Source of the DNA: Allium sativum
Taxonomy: Eukaryota > Streptophyta > Magnoliopsida > Asparagales > Amaryllidaceae
Direction of reading: 5' to 3'
DNA: 64,000 nt
Assembly (NCBI GenBank): GCA_030737875.1
Contig: CM060924.1
Span: 145,756,197 to 145,820,196, forward strand
Shown here in pieces: positions 1-10,640 of the stretch. Below the pieces are notes generated by a model. That model ran no database searches. It was not told the origin of the DNA and saw only the letters and a list, made by a program, of their open reading frames with translations. Position 1 is the stretch's first letter; every line of letters starts with the position of its first letter. The translations under genes and the position numbers were made by a program.

Positions 1-240
1 TTCTTATACGGGTGCCTAACCAAATATGCAGTTGACACAAGCCACCCCTTGAACTTGGTCCCCATTTAATATTCTATTAGGACACTTACTTTTCCCAACC
101 AGCCCTGCGTTGCAGGAACGGACCTAGAGTACAGTTCTATCATTTCATTAGGCCTCTTAGTTTCCCTAATTAGCCTCATGTTGTCGAAATGGACCTACGA
201 GCCGCTTATTTTCCCTAGTTAGCCCCATGTTGTAGGAACA
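1..240 (-). repeat. Left part of the outermost host repeat (LTR-like)
   Basis: This is the oldest layer of the nest and continues at 37243 once the Tekay element is removed. It carries a degenerate direct repeat built around CCCTAATTAGCCCCATGTTG followed by GGAACGGACCTA, seen near 88-131, 161-205 and 208-240, and again at 37265-37305. The right end of the layer (39047) looks like the start of a minus-strand Tekay-type LTR, so this stretch is inferred to be the inner part of that LTR. Its left end lies outside the window or is not recognisable. No gene is present. Bases 236-240 (gaaca) are the TSD of the next layer. Confidence 0.5.
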
Positions 241-1141
241 TGTGACGATTTTCACCAAAATTATGCGATTTAACCAAAATTATGATAAATGAACATATGA
301 ACTAAATTATGGATCTAACTTGCATAATCATATGAAAATAGCATAGAAATTACCAGTTTTAAGTTGCTAAATTAGATCCAATGGAAATTCATATGAAAAT
401 AAACTTACCATGATATAGATCTAAGGAAAATGACTTGAAAATAATGAAATTATGCGCATACAACTCATATACTTGATTGAATCCGTGTGAGATATGCATA
501 TCACTCACCACTTCTCCAAAACAACTCAAAAGCAATGAAATATGATTCCGGGCAGTGAAGAATTTGATCCAAACTCTTCTATTCGATGAACTATCACTTG
601 GAATGGTGTATATCTAGCTCCAAATGTTGTAGATCTTCGATTCCCTAAGCTTTAATAGTGGAAAGGTGTAGAAGATGGAGGAATGGAGGAAATCTAGCTC
701 TCTTAAATGAGATAATGGAGAAAGTAAACTATTCTCCATGCCTCCTACCCCCTAGTTATAGCCTTCACCATCCCACTAATGGGCCTCTCCAAATCAGCCC
801 ATTATGGCTTACTAAACCTGAACAACCAACTGTGAAACCTTAAAACAACGATTCCTCCCAAACCGCTAAGCCAAATCTTTAACGTGACCATTCTACGGAA
901 AGGAAATCATCATTTCCTTTCCAATGGCACAGGTCTCAACACTTGATTCAATCCGAGTCAAAAGTTATACCCTTTTCAAGATTGACAGGGGAAAAATGGT
1001 TACAAACAAAATTAGTAAAAATTATGAACATGTCTTACATCACCATAAGCAACATATTAAAATATGAGAATGACCCAACCCTCAGGGAATAAAATAAAAA
1101 TATTTTACGATCCTCCGATACGTAAAATGTGGGTTATTACA
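241..1141 (-). repeat. 3' LTR of the Tekay-like element
   Basis: The 901-bp LTR is uninterrupted. It starts TGTGACGATTTTCACC on the plus strand and ends GGGTTATTACA. It aligns along its length with the split 5' LTR (22710-23259 plus 36892-37242), with scattered substitutions and no large indel. The TATA box seen in the 5' LTR (TATAAATA on the minus strand) is altered here to TATAACTA near 755-762, so this copy's promoter looks weakened. The element therefore reads right to left, with this LTR at its downstream end. Confidence 0.92.
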
Positions 1142-1157
1142 TTCTCTCCCCCTTCCC
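1142..1157 (-). other. Polypurine tract of the Tekay-like element
   Basis: On the minus strand this is an unbroken 16-base purine run (GGGAAGGGGGAGAGAA) directly abutting the 3' LTR, the expected plus-strand primer for reverse transcription. Just upstream, 1164-1180 holds a quasi-palindrome (AATTTCG...GAAAAT on the plus strand). The same arrangement appears in better form beside the polypurine tract of the 39057-52879 element. Confidence 0.88.
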
Positions 1158-1368
1158 AAAAGGAATTTCGCCCTGAAAATCCCAACAAACATAAGCAACC
1201 AAAGCAATTCCGCATACCTATCCTTCATGAGTAGCCAATTCTATCACCTAAACTTGCAGCCATCAAACTATGCATCCATAGCCTTATCCTAGCATGCGAA
1301 ATTCTAAAACAAACTCAATAGTGCAAGCTACAATGATGTAAGATGACATGATATAATGGGTCGTACTC

Positions 1369-1781
1369 ATGAAGAGTTCCGGATGGGTCTCCTTCTTGCT
1401 CTCTTCCGTCTCTCATGTACAATCGTCGCCATCCTCACTCCATTGTACCTTGACTAGCCTAACCATCTTCCTCCTGAGCTGCTTTGTGTCATTCCCCACA
1501 ACACTAAGTGGCTTACGAGATCTCACAACTACGGTCTCTACCTCTAGGTCTTCATACTGCTTTGGAGATACCACTACATTCGAATCGTGCACGAACTTCC
1601 GTAGAAATGACAAATTGAACACATTATGCATATTCGACATCTTCTCGAGTAACTTCAATCTATATGCGAGCTTTCCAACCCGCTCGACTATCGAAAACGG
1701 CCCAACGAACCTAGAAGCTAACTTTACTTTACTTCTGAATCGAACCACATGCTTCAACGGTGAAATCTTCATGAAAACCAT
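1369..1781 (-). pseudogene. pol: Integrase C-terminus and chromodomain (pol, broken)
   Basis: The 122-codon minus-strand frame 1781-1413 begins with the GPY/F-type module (FVGPFSIVERVGKLAYRL, about residues 25-42), followed by the HNVF-x-LSFLRKFV linker. It ends in a chromodomain start (residues about 100-122, with VRLVKVQW). In life this module targets integration to heterochromatin. The frame stops at 1413-1415 (TGA) where a conserved chromodomain tryptophan (TGG) would be expected. The remaining tail can still be read in frame below the stop to about 1369. The stop is a G-to-A change. The domain order and tail place the element in the chromodomain clade. Confidence 0.85.
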
Positions 1782-2640
1782 ATCGCCTATGTTGAATTCC
1801 GAGTCCTTACGATGCTTATTGGCGTAACTCTTCTGACGATCTTGGGCTCCTTCATTCGTTGTTGGGCGATCTCCATATAATCCGAGGTCTCTTTAATCAT
1901 CTCTAGCCCAAATATCAACTTATCTCCAAATTCTAACCAACATGCTGGAGAATTGCACGGCCTCCCATACAACGCCTCATATGTTGCCACTACAATGCTA
2001 GACTGGTAGTTATTATTATATGCAAAGTTAACTAGATGTAGATGGTCTTCCCATGATCCTCCGAAGTCCAACACACAAGCCCATATGAGGTCTTCCAAAC
2101 TCGGTTAACCCTCTCGGTTTGACCTTTAGTTTGGGGATGATAAGTCGTACTCAATCACAACTCGGTTCCCAAAGCTTCCTGCAAACTCTTACAAAATCCA
2201 CTTGTGAAAAGTGGGTCTCGATCGCTCACTATGCTCTTCCGGATACCATGAAATCGAACTATCCTTTTGATATAAAGCTCAGCCAACTTCGATGTCGTCC
2301 TAGTCGACTTAACAGAAATGAATCTTGCACTTTTGGTCAAGCGATCCACGATGACCCAAATTCCTTCCTTTCCTTCCCTAGTTCTAGGTAGTCCATCGAT
2401 GGAATCCCTCGATATCTGCTCCTACTTCCACGTAGGAACTTTCAATGGCTGAAGCAATCCACTCGGCTTATTCTATTCAGCTTTAACCAACTGACAGTTC
2501 ATGCACTTGGAAATGAACTTTTCAATATCTCTTTTCATCCCTTCCTAGTAGTAGACTCGCTTCATGTCCTGATACATCTTATTATCACCGGGATGAATAA
2601 TCAACTTAGAGTGATGACATTCCCTCAGAATCTCATCTCT
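1782..2640 (-). pseudogene. pol: Integrase zinc finger and DDE core (pol, broken)
   Basis: This inserts the cDNA into the genome. An HHCC zinc finger reads from about 2637 to 2480 on the minus strand (HH, then HPG, then CMNCQ) and is cut by TAG at 2545-2547 in place of tryptophan. The core follows: VDRL-like MDRLTKSARF and IVSDRDPLFT in 2349-2155, with the central Asp in SDRDP. A TGA stop lies at 2155-2157, in a position usually held by an Arg codon (CGA to TGA). The third catalytic residue, Glu in GQTERVN, is intact near 2105-2125. The frame 2098-1787 covers FAYNN and EALYGRPC. The enzyme is dead but the motifs are well preserved. Confidence 0.87.
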
Positions 2641-3275
2641 CAATCCATCAGTATAACCAGTCGTCCTTGCTTTCGAAGCCATCCCTCTTGATCGACTTTA
2701 AATACCTTATCCTCTGGTTCAAACTTCTAGATAAACTCAATAAGCTTTGTATCTCGCTTTTGGCTTTTGCCAATCCTTTCGATAAGAGTAGGTCTTATCG
2801 ACAAGCTTGACAACATTTTAGGTTCCAACTCACACCTTGATCTGAAATAAAACCTTGCTAAATACTTGAGGCTCTTCCATTCTGAAAACATCACCCCTAA
2901 ACTTGCGTATCTTCTACTCAACACATCTTTCACTAAGTTACCTTTTCCAGGAGTATTGGCTATAACAAAATCATACGATGCTAGAAACTCCAACCATCTT
3001 TGCTGCCCAAGATTCAAATCCTTTTGGGAGAAAAGATACTTTAATGATGTGTGATCCGTAAACAACTCGAATACTCCCAACAAGTAATGCCTCTACATCT
3101 TCAGAGCAAACACAGTTGCTGCCAACTCCAAATCATGAGTTGGATAATACTTTTCATGCGACATTAGTTGTCGACTCGCGTAGGCCATAACCTTATCCTT
3201 CTACATCAGCACTGCTCCAAGTCCAGTACTGCATGCATCGGTATACACAACCATCTCTTCATTCCCACTTGGAAT
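2641..3275 (-). pseudogene. pol: RNase H domain (pol, broken)
   Basis: This degrades the RNA strand during reverse transcription. The start of the domain is visible as [16 protein letters not shown] at the end of frame 3575-3201. A TAG at 3201-3203 replaces an expected Gln. The next block ([19 protein letters not shown]) follows, and TAG at 3093-3095 replaces an expected Trp. Frame 3083-2727 continues with [24 protein letters not shown] and [10 protein letters not shown], the typical C-terminal Ty3/gypsy RNase H motifs. Both stops fit C-to-T or G-to-A transitions. The domain lies between RT and the integrase zinc finger, as expected. Confidence 0.87.
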
Positions 3276-4170
3276 GGTCAACACAGGAGCACTCGTCACT
3301 CTCTCCTTTATGATTATGAAAGCTTGCTCACACTTTGCATCCCATGTGAACACTTGGTTCTTCTTCGTCAACCCTGTCAACGATGCAACTATCTTGGAGA
3401 AATCCTTGATGAACCATCGGTAATAACCAGCCAACCCAAGGAAACTTATCACATTGGTCGCATTCTTAAGTATATCCCAATCCTGGATTGCTGCCACTTT
3501 AGCAGGGTCAACCGCTATGCCATTACTAGAAACAACATGGCCTAAGTACCTCACTTCACCCTTCCAGAAGGACACTTCATAAACTTAGCCTTCAGCTGAT
3601 GCTTTCGCAAGATTTCCAACACAAATCTCAAGTGCGTCTTGTGCTCTTCCTCATTCCGAGATTAAACTAGAATGTCATCCACGAACACAAGCACGAACTT
3701 GTTCAACTGATCTCTGAAAACTTTATTCATAAGATCCACAAAGTACGCTGGCACGTTAGTTAACCCGAATGGCATTACCCACCATTCGAAGAAATCAGAT
3801 GGTGTCCTAAAAGCAGTCTTCGGCACACTATCCTTCGCCACCCTCAACTGGTGAAATCCCATTGCCAAATCCATCTGAGAAAACACTTTGACTTTGTGAA
3901 GTTGATCGAACAAGTCATCAATCATCAACATGGATACTTGTTCTTCTTAGTCACCTTGTTTAGCTCACGATAGTCCACATAATCTTAACGAGCCGTTAGC
4001 CTTGGTTGCAAACACTACTGGTGCACCCCACTCGGAAATACTTCTCTGAATGAATCCTTCTCCCAAAAGGTCATGAACCTGCACCTCTAACTCTCGTTGT
4101 TCCTTAGGCGCCATCTTCCTAAGAGGCATAACGATTGGTCTAACACCCTTGACTAATTCGATTCTAAACT
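3276..4170 (-). pseudogene. pol: Reverse transcriptase (pol, broken)
   Basis: This copies element RNA into DNA. The N-terminal part (RIELVKGVRPIVMPLRKMAP, then EWGAPVVFATKANGSLR) reads in one frame from about 4170 to 3990. A frameshift near 3985 moves into DYRELN, and another frame covers 3931-3662 with [19 protein letters not shown] and the catalytic motif FVDDILV, whose two Asp residues are intact. TAA at 3662-3664 follows immediately. A further one-base loss near 3570 separates it from the thumb/connection ([17 protein letters not shown]) in frame 3575-3201. There are at least two frameshifts and one stop, and no long deletion. Confidence 0.88.
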
Positions 4171-5163
4171 CTATCTCACGATGTGATGGAAACCTTTGAC
4201 CTCGTCAAAGACATCCTCAAACTCATTCGTGATCATCAATGATGACAAGTCTTCCTGTGGAATCATAAGCGAGTATAGATAGCTTATGAAGACCCCGTCT
4301 TCGGGATTACATCTAATCAACACCGTTCGTCCTTCAACATCCCCGACTCTTACCTCTAGCTTCTCGCAATTCACCCTTGCCGCATACCTCTTGAGCCAAT
4401 CCATGCCCAAGATGATCACGAACACAACAAAGTTAAGAATAAAGTAATCACACACAAAAGAGCAACCATGACTCGACAACACTAGACCACGACACAACAT
4501 GCAAAAATAAGACGAACCCCCAACTGGATTAGTCACGATTAATGGTCTATCACAAATCTCGGGTTCCAAACCCAAGCGGCACATAAGCTCATTGCAAATG
4601 AAAGAATGCGATGCTCTAGTATCAAACAAAACTCGAATTGAAACACCATTAACTGAAAGAGTACCTTGCACGACGACACCCTTTCCTTTCTCCTCTGTAG
4701 TAGGAGCTCTCAAAGAAGATGGCATGGCTTCCAAAGCATAAGCCTTCACAACCTGCTTGCCGTTAGCTGATTTTGGACAATCCTTCTTCTCATGCCCATG
4801 CTTTTCACACTTGAAGCACTTCTTCTCGGCTTTGGGATTCTTACAATCCTTGAAAAAGTGGCCCTTCTGCCAGTAGTTAAAGCAAGTCACCTCTCCCTTC
4901 TGCTTCTTCTGTTCATCCTTTCCCTTTTGTTGTTGTTGCTTCCTCTTCTTATTATTACCACCCTGTTGTGGCTTTGGAGCTTTCTTGGATGCAGCAACAA
5001 CAACTTCCTCTTTCAAAAACAAGCTCTCATGTCTCATGGTTTTTTCCACAAGCTTCTCAAATGAATCATCAAGATGCTCCACCAATGGTCTTCCTATGTA
5101 GGTATCCAGACCCATAACAAACTTTTCGTTCTTCTGATAGGGTGTATCAATATATGAACGAGC
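4171..5163 (-). pseudogene. gag-pro: Gag C-terminus with zinc knuckles and aspartic protease
   Basis: This is the downstream half of the Tekay gag plus protease. It begins at ARSYIDTPYQ, exactly where the Tat element interrupts the gene, then continues through the Lys/Gln-rich linker. The first CCHC knuckle is damaged (CFNYWQKGHFFKDC, second Cys to Tyr). The second is intact (CFKCEKHGHEKKDC). The protease follows, but its active-site triad reads DTR in LFDTRASHSFI instead of DTG, while ILGMDWL near its end is preserved. The frame ends at 4171 through a one-base loss near 4190. Codons 5169-5298 of the same open frame belong to the inserted LTR, not to gag. Nucleocapsid and protease function are therefore both predicted lost. 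Confidence 0.9.
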
Positions 5164-5491
5164 ATATCTATTAGCCTGCTTTGTGGCCAGGCTACCCAAA
5201 GCAAAGATCATGTTGACACACCTCTGGGTAAATGCTATCTCATATGGAATCTCTGGATAACATCGCTCTCTGGCATTGGAAGCATCGTCAGAAGACACAA
5301 GGCAGTTTGGTCAAAATCACAACATTAGTATAAACTGGCCCGAAACCCCTATCAAATGACCTCATTTGGATCTATTCACATCATATACTTGTAGCACTTT
5401 GAATTAGCTTCAATTTGAGCTTTAGTTTGGCTCAATCGGACTTACGGTTTGAAAGTTACGCCCATTTCCGTGAACGGGTGTAAGCTGGCAT

Positions 5492-5718
5492 ATGACCGCG
5501 ATCCGATCCGCCCTTGCCTACGCGATCCGATCCGACCCATGACCGCGATCCGACCTATGACCGCGATCCGACCCATGACCGCGATCCGACCTATGACCGC
5601 GATCCGACCCATGACCGCGATCCGACCCATGACCGCGATCCGACCTATGACCCCGATCCGACCCATGACCGCGATCCGACCCATGACCGCGACCCGACCA
5701 TATGACCGTGATCCGACC
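5492..5718 (+). repeat. 18-bp minisatellite in the Tat 5' LTR
   Basis: The unit is ATGACCGCGATCCGACCC with C/T variation at the last base. ATGACC recurs at 5492, then every 18 bp from 5539 to 5701, giving about 11 units; the first is separated by a variant block. Because 18 is a multiple of three, all frames stay open and give repetitive peptides. It lies upstream of the TATA box, so it occupies the U3 region. Confidence 0.93.
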
Positions 5719-5841
5719 TTCGGACCTGTTCACACGCAGCTTGTTTTGACCTATTCTCAAGGCTACTGGCTCTCCTATTTTTCTGGATTGCCTACCACGT
5801 ACCCCATCACGAACCAGTCCTCCCCGGAGCTTTCCTACAGC

Positions 5842-5849
5842 TATAAATA
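5842..5849 (+). promoter_or_regulatory. TATA box of the Tat 5' LTR
   Basis: TATAAATA lies 305 bp upstream of the LTR end, downstream of the minisatellite and about 100 bp before the first AATAAA. The identical box is at 21665-21672 in the other LTR. Its place between a U3-like and an R/U5-like part makes it the likely element promoter. Confidence 0.65.
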
Positions 5850-6157
5850 CACCTTCAGAGGGCATTTTCAAGGGACTTTTGGCATCTCCTTGTCCATGGC
5901 TGCCATGGCTAACACATCTCCATGAATAACTATCATCTTCCTCAATAAAAATTCAATGAATTCGGAGAGAATATTCATTGTAATTGTAATCCATGAATAA
6001 AATGAGAAAATATGAAGTGGACGTAGGCTCGTTAACGCCGAACCACTATAAAAATCTTGTTGTCTCACTTTTTCTATATTTTTTCAGTTATTTCTTCATA
6101 TCATATGCTCAAAATACGACGATTTGGGTGTTAGGACCATTTTTTGGTCTAACATTT

Positions 6158-6175
6158 TGGTGCTTTCACTGAGAA
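6158..6175 (+). other. Primer-binding site of the Tat-type element
   Basis: TGGTGCTTTCACTGAGAA starts three bases after the LTR end (6154), in the position of a minus-strand primer site. It resembles the TTGGTGCTTTCA-type sites of Tat-lineage elements. It is clearly different from the tRNA-iMet site of the Tekay element. I do not assign the tRNA without a search. Confidence 0.7.
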
Positions 6176-6660
6176 TTGAATTCTTAGCCTATCGGATAGC
6201 TATTCATTATTTTGATTTGAAAGTTCGAAGAAGACAGTCCGCGTTTCTACCATTTTTGAATATTTCTTTGATTTCAGAAAATCAGAGCTTCATACCTTCG
6301 AAAAAAAGCTAAGGGTTCACAAGCTTCACGACCAAATGAGGATAATAAAGAAAATGTGCTGGAGCAGGTCGAGGGGATCGCGGATCGTGGGGAGACCACG
6401 ATCCGGTCTCAAGATGAACCCACGACCCGACCGAGCAAGGAAGTCGCGATCCGACCCGGTGATACTTCCACGACCCGACCTGGAGCAATTGTTGTGAACA
6501 TATCCACGAACTGGAGAAGACCACGAACCGGAGGACAGTAGCGAACCGCGACCCGGAAAAATGACGACGAACAAGGGTCACGACCCGATCCAAAAAAGTG
6601 ACAATTTTTGGAAAAAATACAATTTTCAGATCATTTCAGAAAAGGCTCCATGTTCCAAAA
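6176..6660 (+). pseudogene. gag: Leader and remnant of gag N-terminus (Tat-type)
   Basis: There is a short polar, Arg/Pro/Thr-rich open stretch in 6300-6600, including the frame 6356-6541, consistent with the disordered N-terminus of a Tat gag but without a diagnostic domain. The DNA is studded with CACGACCCGACC / GCGATCCGACCC blocks (about 6400-6600), the same motif as the LTR minisatellite. Stops interrupt the frame after 6541. Assignment as gag rests mainly on position after the primer site. Confidence 0.4.
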
Positions 6661-7268
6661 TCAAAAAAATCGTGCGGACCCCCGCCGGCGCTGCGCTTGG
6701 ACCCGCTGACGGCCTCGCCTTCGGCTCGGAGCATGGCTCCTCTTCAGCTCAACATATATGTTGGCCAACATCATTCATCAAAGCTTGTCAATGAAGGATA
6801 AACGGATTGTCAAAGAATTTGACAACGGAATGGCAATAATTAGAATTCCTCCAGAAGCCATGACCTCTATCTACCGTTGTTATTGAATGTGAGGAGTTGT
6901 TGAAAAGATTCGACTCGCTGACTATGACAGTATACAAAATAATGATGGTCTCATAACAGCCTCCTCTTCCGGAGCTCCGATGGTGTAAAGATCTCCCCAA
7001 TGCAACCGATGATGTTCCTGAACAAGTAGTGATCACCTAGTTTACGTGACTTAAACCTATCAAACAGTCGGGATACCAGATGACATTGACATAGAACAAT
7101 CCGGACACTATTCTGATGATGACTCAGAAGATCCCAATGACCATGATTCTCAATAATGGGATACCCAACAACAAAGATTGATTGCCATCGAATAAGGTTT
7201 GGATCAACATGCTTTGGTGCCCAGAGTCAGATACCAGTTGAATCACTGCAAACCATCCCGCTTGGATA
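6661..7268 (+). other. Degenerate internal region of the Tat-type element before RT
   Basis: A GC-rich block (6670-6750) is followed by decayed sequence with stops in every frame. A weak acidic stretch near 7090-7150 and a charged stretch near 6798-6870 can be read, but no capsid, zinc-knuckle or protease motif (DTGA-type) is visible. The usual gag and protease length is missing, so a deletion between the gag start and RT is likely. Confidence 0.45.
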
Positions 7269-7690
7269 TCAAATCCCGTCCTTGTCAAGAACGCTAATGG
7301 AAAATGGCGCACACGCATTGATTACTTAGATTTGAACAAAGTTCGCCCAAAAGGAAGCTTCCCGTCAATCATAATTGACCACCTTGTGGATTCAATGACT
7401 AGACGTGAATGTATCCCTCTCATGGACGTTACAACCAAATTCTTATGCATGTGCCTGATCATGAATAAACATGTTTTATCATTGACCTCAAACTGTACTG
7501 TTATATGGAATTGGCATTCGGACTGAAGGATGCCGAGGCAACTTACCAGCGCTTACTGAATTATATGGTCCAGAACCAAAGTGCAAGGCCCATGGAAGTC
7601 CATGTAGGTGATAGTCTTATGGAGTCCGAGCGGTCAACCTACCACGTTTCGAATCTGACAGAGATGTTCAATATCTGGAATGAACCTAAA
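7269..7690 (+). pseudogene. pol: Reverse transcriptase fragment (Tat-type pol)
   Basis: Frame 7269-7450 carries NPVLVKNANGKWRTRIDYLD and DLNKVRPKGSFP, the RT finger motifs. After a frame change, 7505-7690 carries FGLKDAEATYQRLLN, the palm motif typical of Tat RT, and then MEVHVGDSLMES, where the catalytic YVDD-type box has become HVGD, losing one of the two Asp residues. The C-terminal thumb is mostly absent. The fragment is non-functional but unmistakable. Confidence 0.85.
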
Positions 7691-7739
7691 GGCCTCATAG
7701 TTAGCCATGAACAACAAATAATTAAAGGCGTCTAAAGCT

Positions 7740-8130
7740 TGGCATGAAAGTTGGCACTACTTGTGTGTAAGGAGGATAAGGTCTGGAAACTATTCAATAA
7801 TGTGAGCAAGAAAGTAGTCGTGGTATACCCAAAGATTGAAAAATTCGTCTACAGCTTGCTGATTTCTCTAAGAAAGCTCCCCCATTACTTCCAAGTTCAT
7901 CCGATGGTATGTACTCTCACTAACTGCTACGACAGGTCCTGCAACGACCTGAGGCATCTGGAAAATTGCTTGATCGAGAAATAGAGCTAAATCAGTTTGA
8001 TATCAACTCCCTCTTAAAGAAGTCCATACGAGGGCAAGCATTAACCAACTACATCGCGGAATGTACCACTCCCGAAGAGGATGTGGCAGATGTAGAAGAT
8101 GCACCTGGAAGATGTAATCAGACGATGGAA
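7740..8130 (+). pseudogene. pol: Regular RNase H / connection remnant (Tat-type pol)
   Basis: Frame 7751-7984 contains VSKKVVVVYPKIEKFVYSLL and RKLPHYFQVHPMV, matching the C-terminal part of the regular Ty3/gypsy RNase H in Tat elements. The next frame (7966-8166) gives IELNQFDINSLLKKSIRGQA and LTNYIAECTTPEE, the stretch that links the regular RNase H to the second one. A one-base shift around 7975 separates the two parts. The N-terminal catalytic part is not visible. Confidence 0.75.
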
Positions 8131-8170
8131 AGAATGATTGACTGTCTGACGCCGGTGCCTTATTAATAAC

Positions 8171-8527
8171 CCCTAAAGGGCGGTCAATTTACTATGCGTT
8201 GCAGTTGAAATTCTCCGCTACTGAGAACGGCTCCGAAGACGACACCCTGATTATCGAATTGAAACTCGCTAACGAGTTGGGAATAATGGCATTGAACGTA
8301 TTTTCTGACTTTCACATTGTTGTTCGCCAGGCTCGAAAGGAATTCTAGACGAAGGAACCACCACTCGCAGCTTACCTAGAACCGGAAGAAGGGTTGTTGG
8401 ATGAATTAGAACGTTACAACATATCTCATGTCCTGCGAGCAGAAGATCAGAAGGCAGATAATCTGACCAAGTTAGAAGGGTCCAACAATCTAGAAAAGAT
8501 AGAGATGATCCCCATCAAGACACTATG
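8171..8527 (+). pseudogene. pol: Additional (archaeal-type) RNase H, Tat signature
   Basis: One frame reads through GRSIYYALQLKFSATENGSE, then ELKLANELGIMALNVFSDFH with the catalytic Asp in FSD, and finally EDQKADNLTKLEGS with the last Asp. A single in-frame TAG interrupts at 8346-8348. A second RNase H after the regular one is the defining feature of the Tat clade (Ogre/Retand-like). The domain is better preserved than the RT beside it. Confidence 0.8.
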
Positions 8528-8700
8528 AAATACAACCATTGATAAAATGGAAGTTGATCCAACGTTGGAGACCAAACCCGGAAGAGAGTCATGGTTAACT
8601 CCACGATAAACTTCCTACAGCACAGAATGCATCTAACAAGGTGAAGTGAAAGGCGTGCAATCGTTCTTTATTCCTCGAGATATGACATGCAATTCGACAT
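8528..8700 (+). pseudogene. Possible start of the integrase region (Tat-type)
   Basis: A short readable stretch (around 8575-8660, including ESWLTP) resembles the linker before the integrase zinc finger in Tat elements. No HHCC finger or DDE core follows. The integrase therefore seems to be lost. The call is weak and rests on position and a few residues. Confidence 0.3.
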
Positions 8701-10261
8701 TGCCTATTTCTCTTGGAAGGTTGTCCCAAAACAAACACCAACGAATGCAATTGCCAAATTCACCGCCCTGAATGATTCGACCAAATCACCAGTCAGCCAC
8801 CCATTAGATGGGAGATGTACATGAATGAAACTTCTGGTGAACGGCGTTCTGAAGTTAGAAGTGAAGACTCATACTTCCACTCTTTTCATCGATTATCTGC
8901 CAAATGACTCACTCCCCTAAGGCTGGGGGCAACTACAGATTTGAGCATAAATTGCTCACGATTACATCATCTAATTCAGAGCTGATACATCAAGAATTTT
9001 CCTGGCCAATTGACTTAGTCTTGCCTGAAAGTTAGCGAGTTGAAGATCTAGAATGCTTACGCATGAATGCTGGTTGAATGTCGGTGCACCAACCCTTGTC
9101 CCCATTATGGGATCGAGGGTATATCAGCAAATTTATGTGATATGATTATCCCACCAGCAGTAATATCCTATTTCCTAGCATGGAAAGTGCAAAAATTTCT
9201 ATAAGCATGAATCCATTGTTCTCATGCTAATTTACAACCTAACACCAATGCAAAGATGTGCTACCATTAGCAATCCAGTCATGACTTCCTGACACTCCAT
9301 CCTTACCCTCAGCACGGGGGCAAAAAGACGATTTGAAGGAGATGCGACCTCATCACTCGCTTATAGTACTTACCTAGCCGCCTTTGCCATCTCAAGACCC
9401 CGACCAAGGTCTATTCATTTTTTGGGACTGCCGCCCCCATGATAATCTGAAAAGATACCCCTCATCAACTAAAGGACTTTGGCAGCCCTTTATTGGCAGA
9501 GTTAGGGCGAAGTAAAATGGACCTGCAATGAATATGCAACGCCATTTTTCACTCAGAATGATACTCATTCCTTTAACAGGATTATTCTATAACCATGACT
9601 CTTATATTTGCATGATTTATGAGTTATTGATGTAATTAACTCAGATGAATTAATATGTGGATGGTGTAGGTATCCAGGATTTGCTACCGATCAAACTTGT
9701 AACACCCGCATATAGAGCCATAGAGCAATACTATAACGAGCTCGACTGAACTGCTCATTTACAAAGCCACGCTCTTCGTATAAAGAATGCTGTATAGCTC
9801 AAGGTGGATCCGGGATGACCATCCAATCCTTAGCTCACACGTGGCAGACCACAAGACAATTGAACATAAATCTTTGAGTTGCAAAGTTGGAGTCCTACTC
9901 CAGAAGGACGCGGTGTGACCGTCTATATGGCTCAATCCTATCCGCGATGCCGCCAGACCACATGAATCCCAATAAAGGAGGCAACACTGCCTCTCGGTAT
10001 GCTTACGTTTTAACCATGCAATCTACTTTCACATGCTTTCCGAGTTATTGACATAACTAACTCGTGCGATATGAAAAACACAGGTACCCGAAGTTTGGTG
10101 CCAGCCCATCCTCCCAAAGATTGTTCGGAGGAACGCAAAGCCATGGCAAACGTTTTCCAACTGTTTGTCTGACTGACGTTAATCCTCAGAGCTTGGATTA
10201 AAATATATAAACATAGGATGAGTTTGATGGGCGTGCATGATTGAAGACCGCTCGATCCATG
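8701..10261 (+). other. Non-coding 3' region of the Tat-type element, part 1
   Basis: No gene is visible. The stretch contains GGGGGCAA-type tracts at about 8925 and 9308. It also holds a diverged direct repeat of roughly 100 bp (about 9590-9690 and 10010-10110), each with TAACCATG, GAGTTATTGA and a terminal AGGTA preceded by a TAACT-type motif. These ends look like intron 3' splice sites, but no exon context supports that. Confidence 0.5.
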
Positions 10262-10640
10262 GCTCTAACTCTCAAGAGCCAAGAGAGAGAGTATAAAGGA
10301 CGCGAAGATGACGTCCACAAGGCGCGAAGGTGTACCATGATAGGAACCGCCTCGACAACACTCTAACCTCGGCGAAAGCTAGAAGAGTATAAAAGCGTCT
10401 CCGATTGAGCGCTGAGAATGAACTCTTACCCCGCTGAAGGATCGGGGAGCGACAAAACAGCTGAGTTCGAACTCTAACCTTGGCGACAGCCAGGAGAGTA
10501 TAAAAGCATCTCCGATTGAGCGCTGAGAAAGAACTCTTACCCCGCTGAAGGATCGGGGAGCGACAGAACAGCTAAGTTCGAACTCTAACCTTGGCGACCG
10601 CCAGGAGAGTATAAAAGCGTCTATGATTAAGCGCTGAGAA
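10262..10640 (+). repeat. 111-112-bp tandem repeat in the Tat 3' region
   Basis: The marker GAGTATAAAAG recurs at 10385, 10496 and 10607, and CGCTGAAGGATCGGGGAGCG recurs in step. Two nearly identical units are flanked by a diverged unit on the left (from about 10262) and a truncated one on the right. The frame 10711-10379 on the minus strand only reflects this repeat. Tandem repeats between pol and the 3' LTR are common in Tat elements. Confidence 0.9.

Larger units (their letters stand above)
5169..6154 (+). repeat. 5' LTR of the Tat-type element
   Basis: This is an intact 986-bp LTR. From left to right it holds an 18-bp minisatellite (5492-5718), a TATA box (TATAAATA, 5842-5849), and polyadenylation-like AATAAA at 5944-5949 and 5996-6001. 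It ends GGTCTAACA. It matches 13880-14489 joined to 21602-21977 with few substitutions. The open frames reported over the minisatellite are products of its 18-bp period and are not genes. Confidence 0.92.

Noticed and set aside
5169..5298. Treating the whole frame 5298-4171 as Tekay gag
   Set aside because: The first 43 codons lie inside the inserted Tat LTR. Gag continues at 21978 instead. The same peptide start appears at the other LTR (13880-14009).
5442..5925. Overlapping open frames of 63-158 codons on both strands over 5442-5925 and again 14133-14517
   Set aside because: They arise from an 18-bp tandem repeat, which keeps every frame open. The peptides are simple repeats and both copies are in LTR U3.
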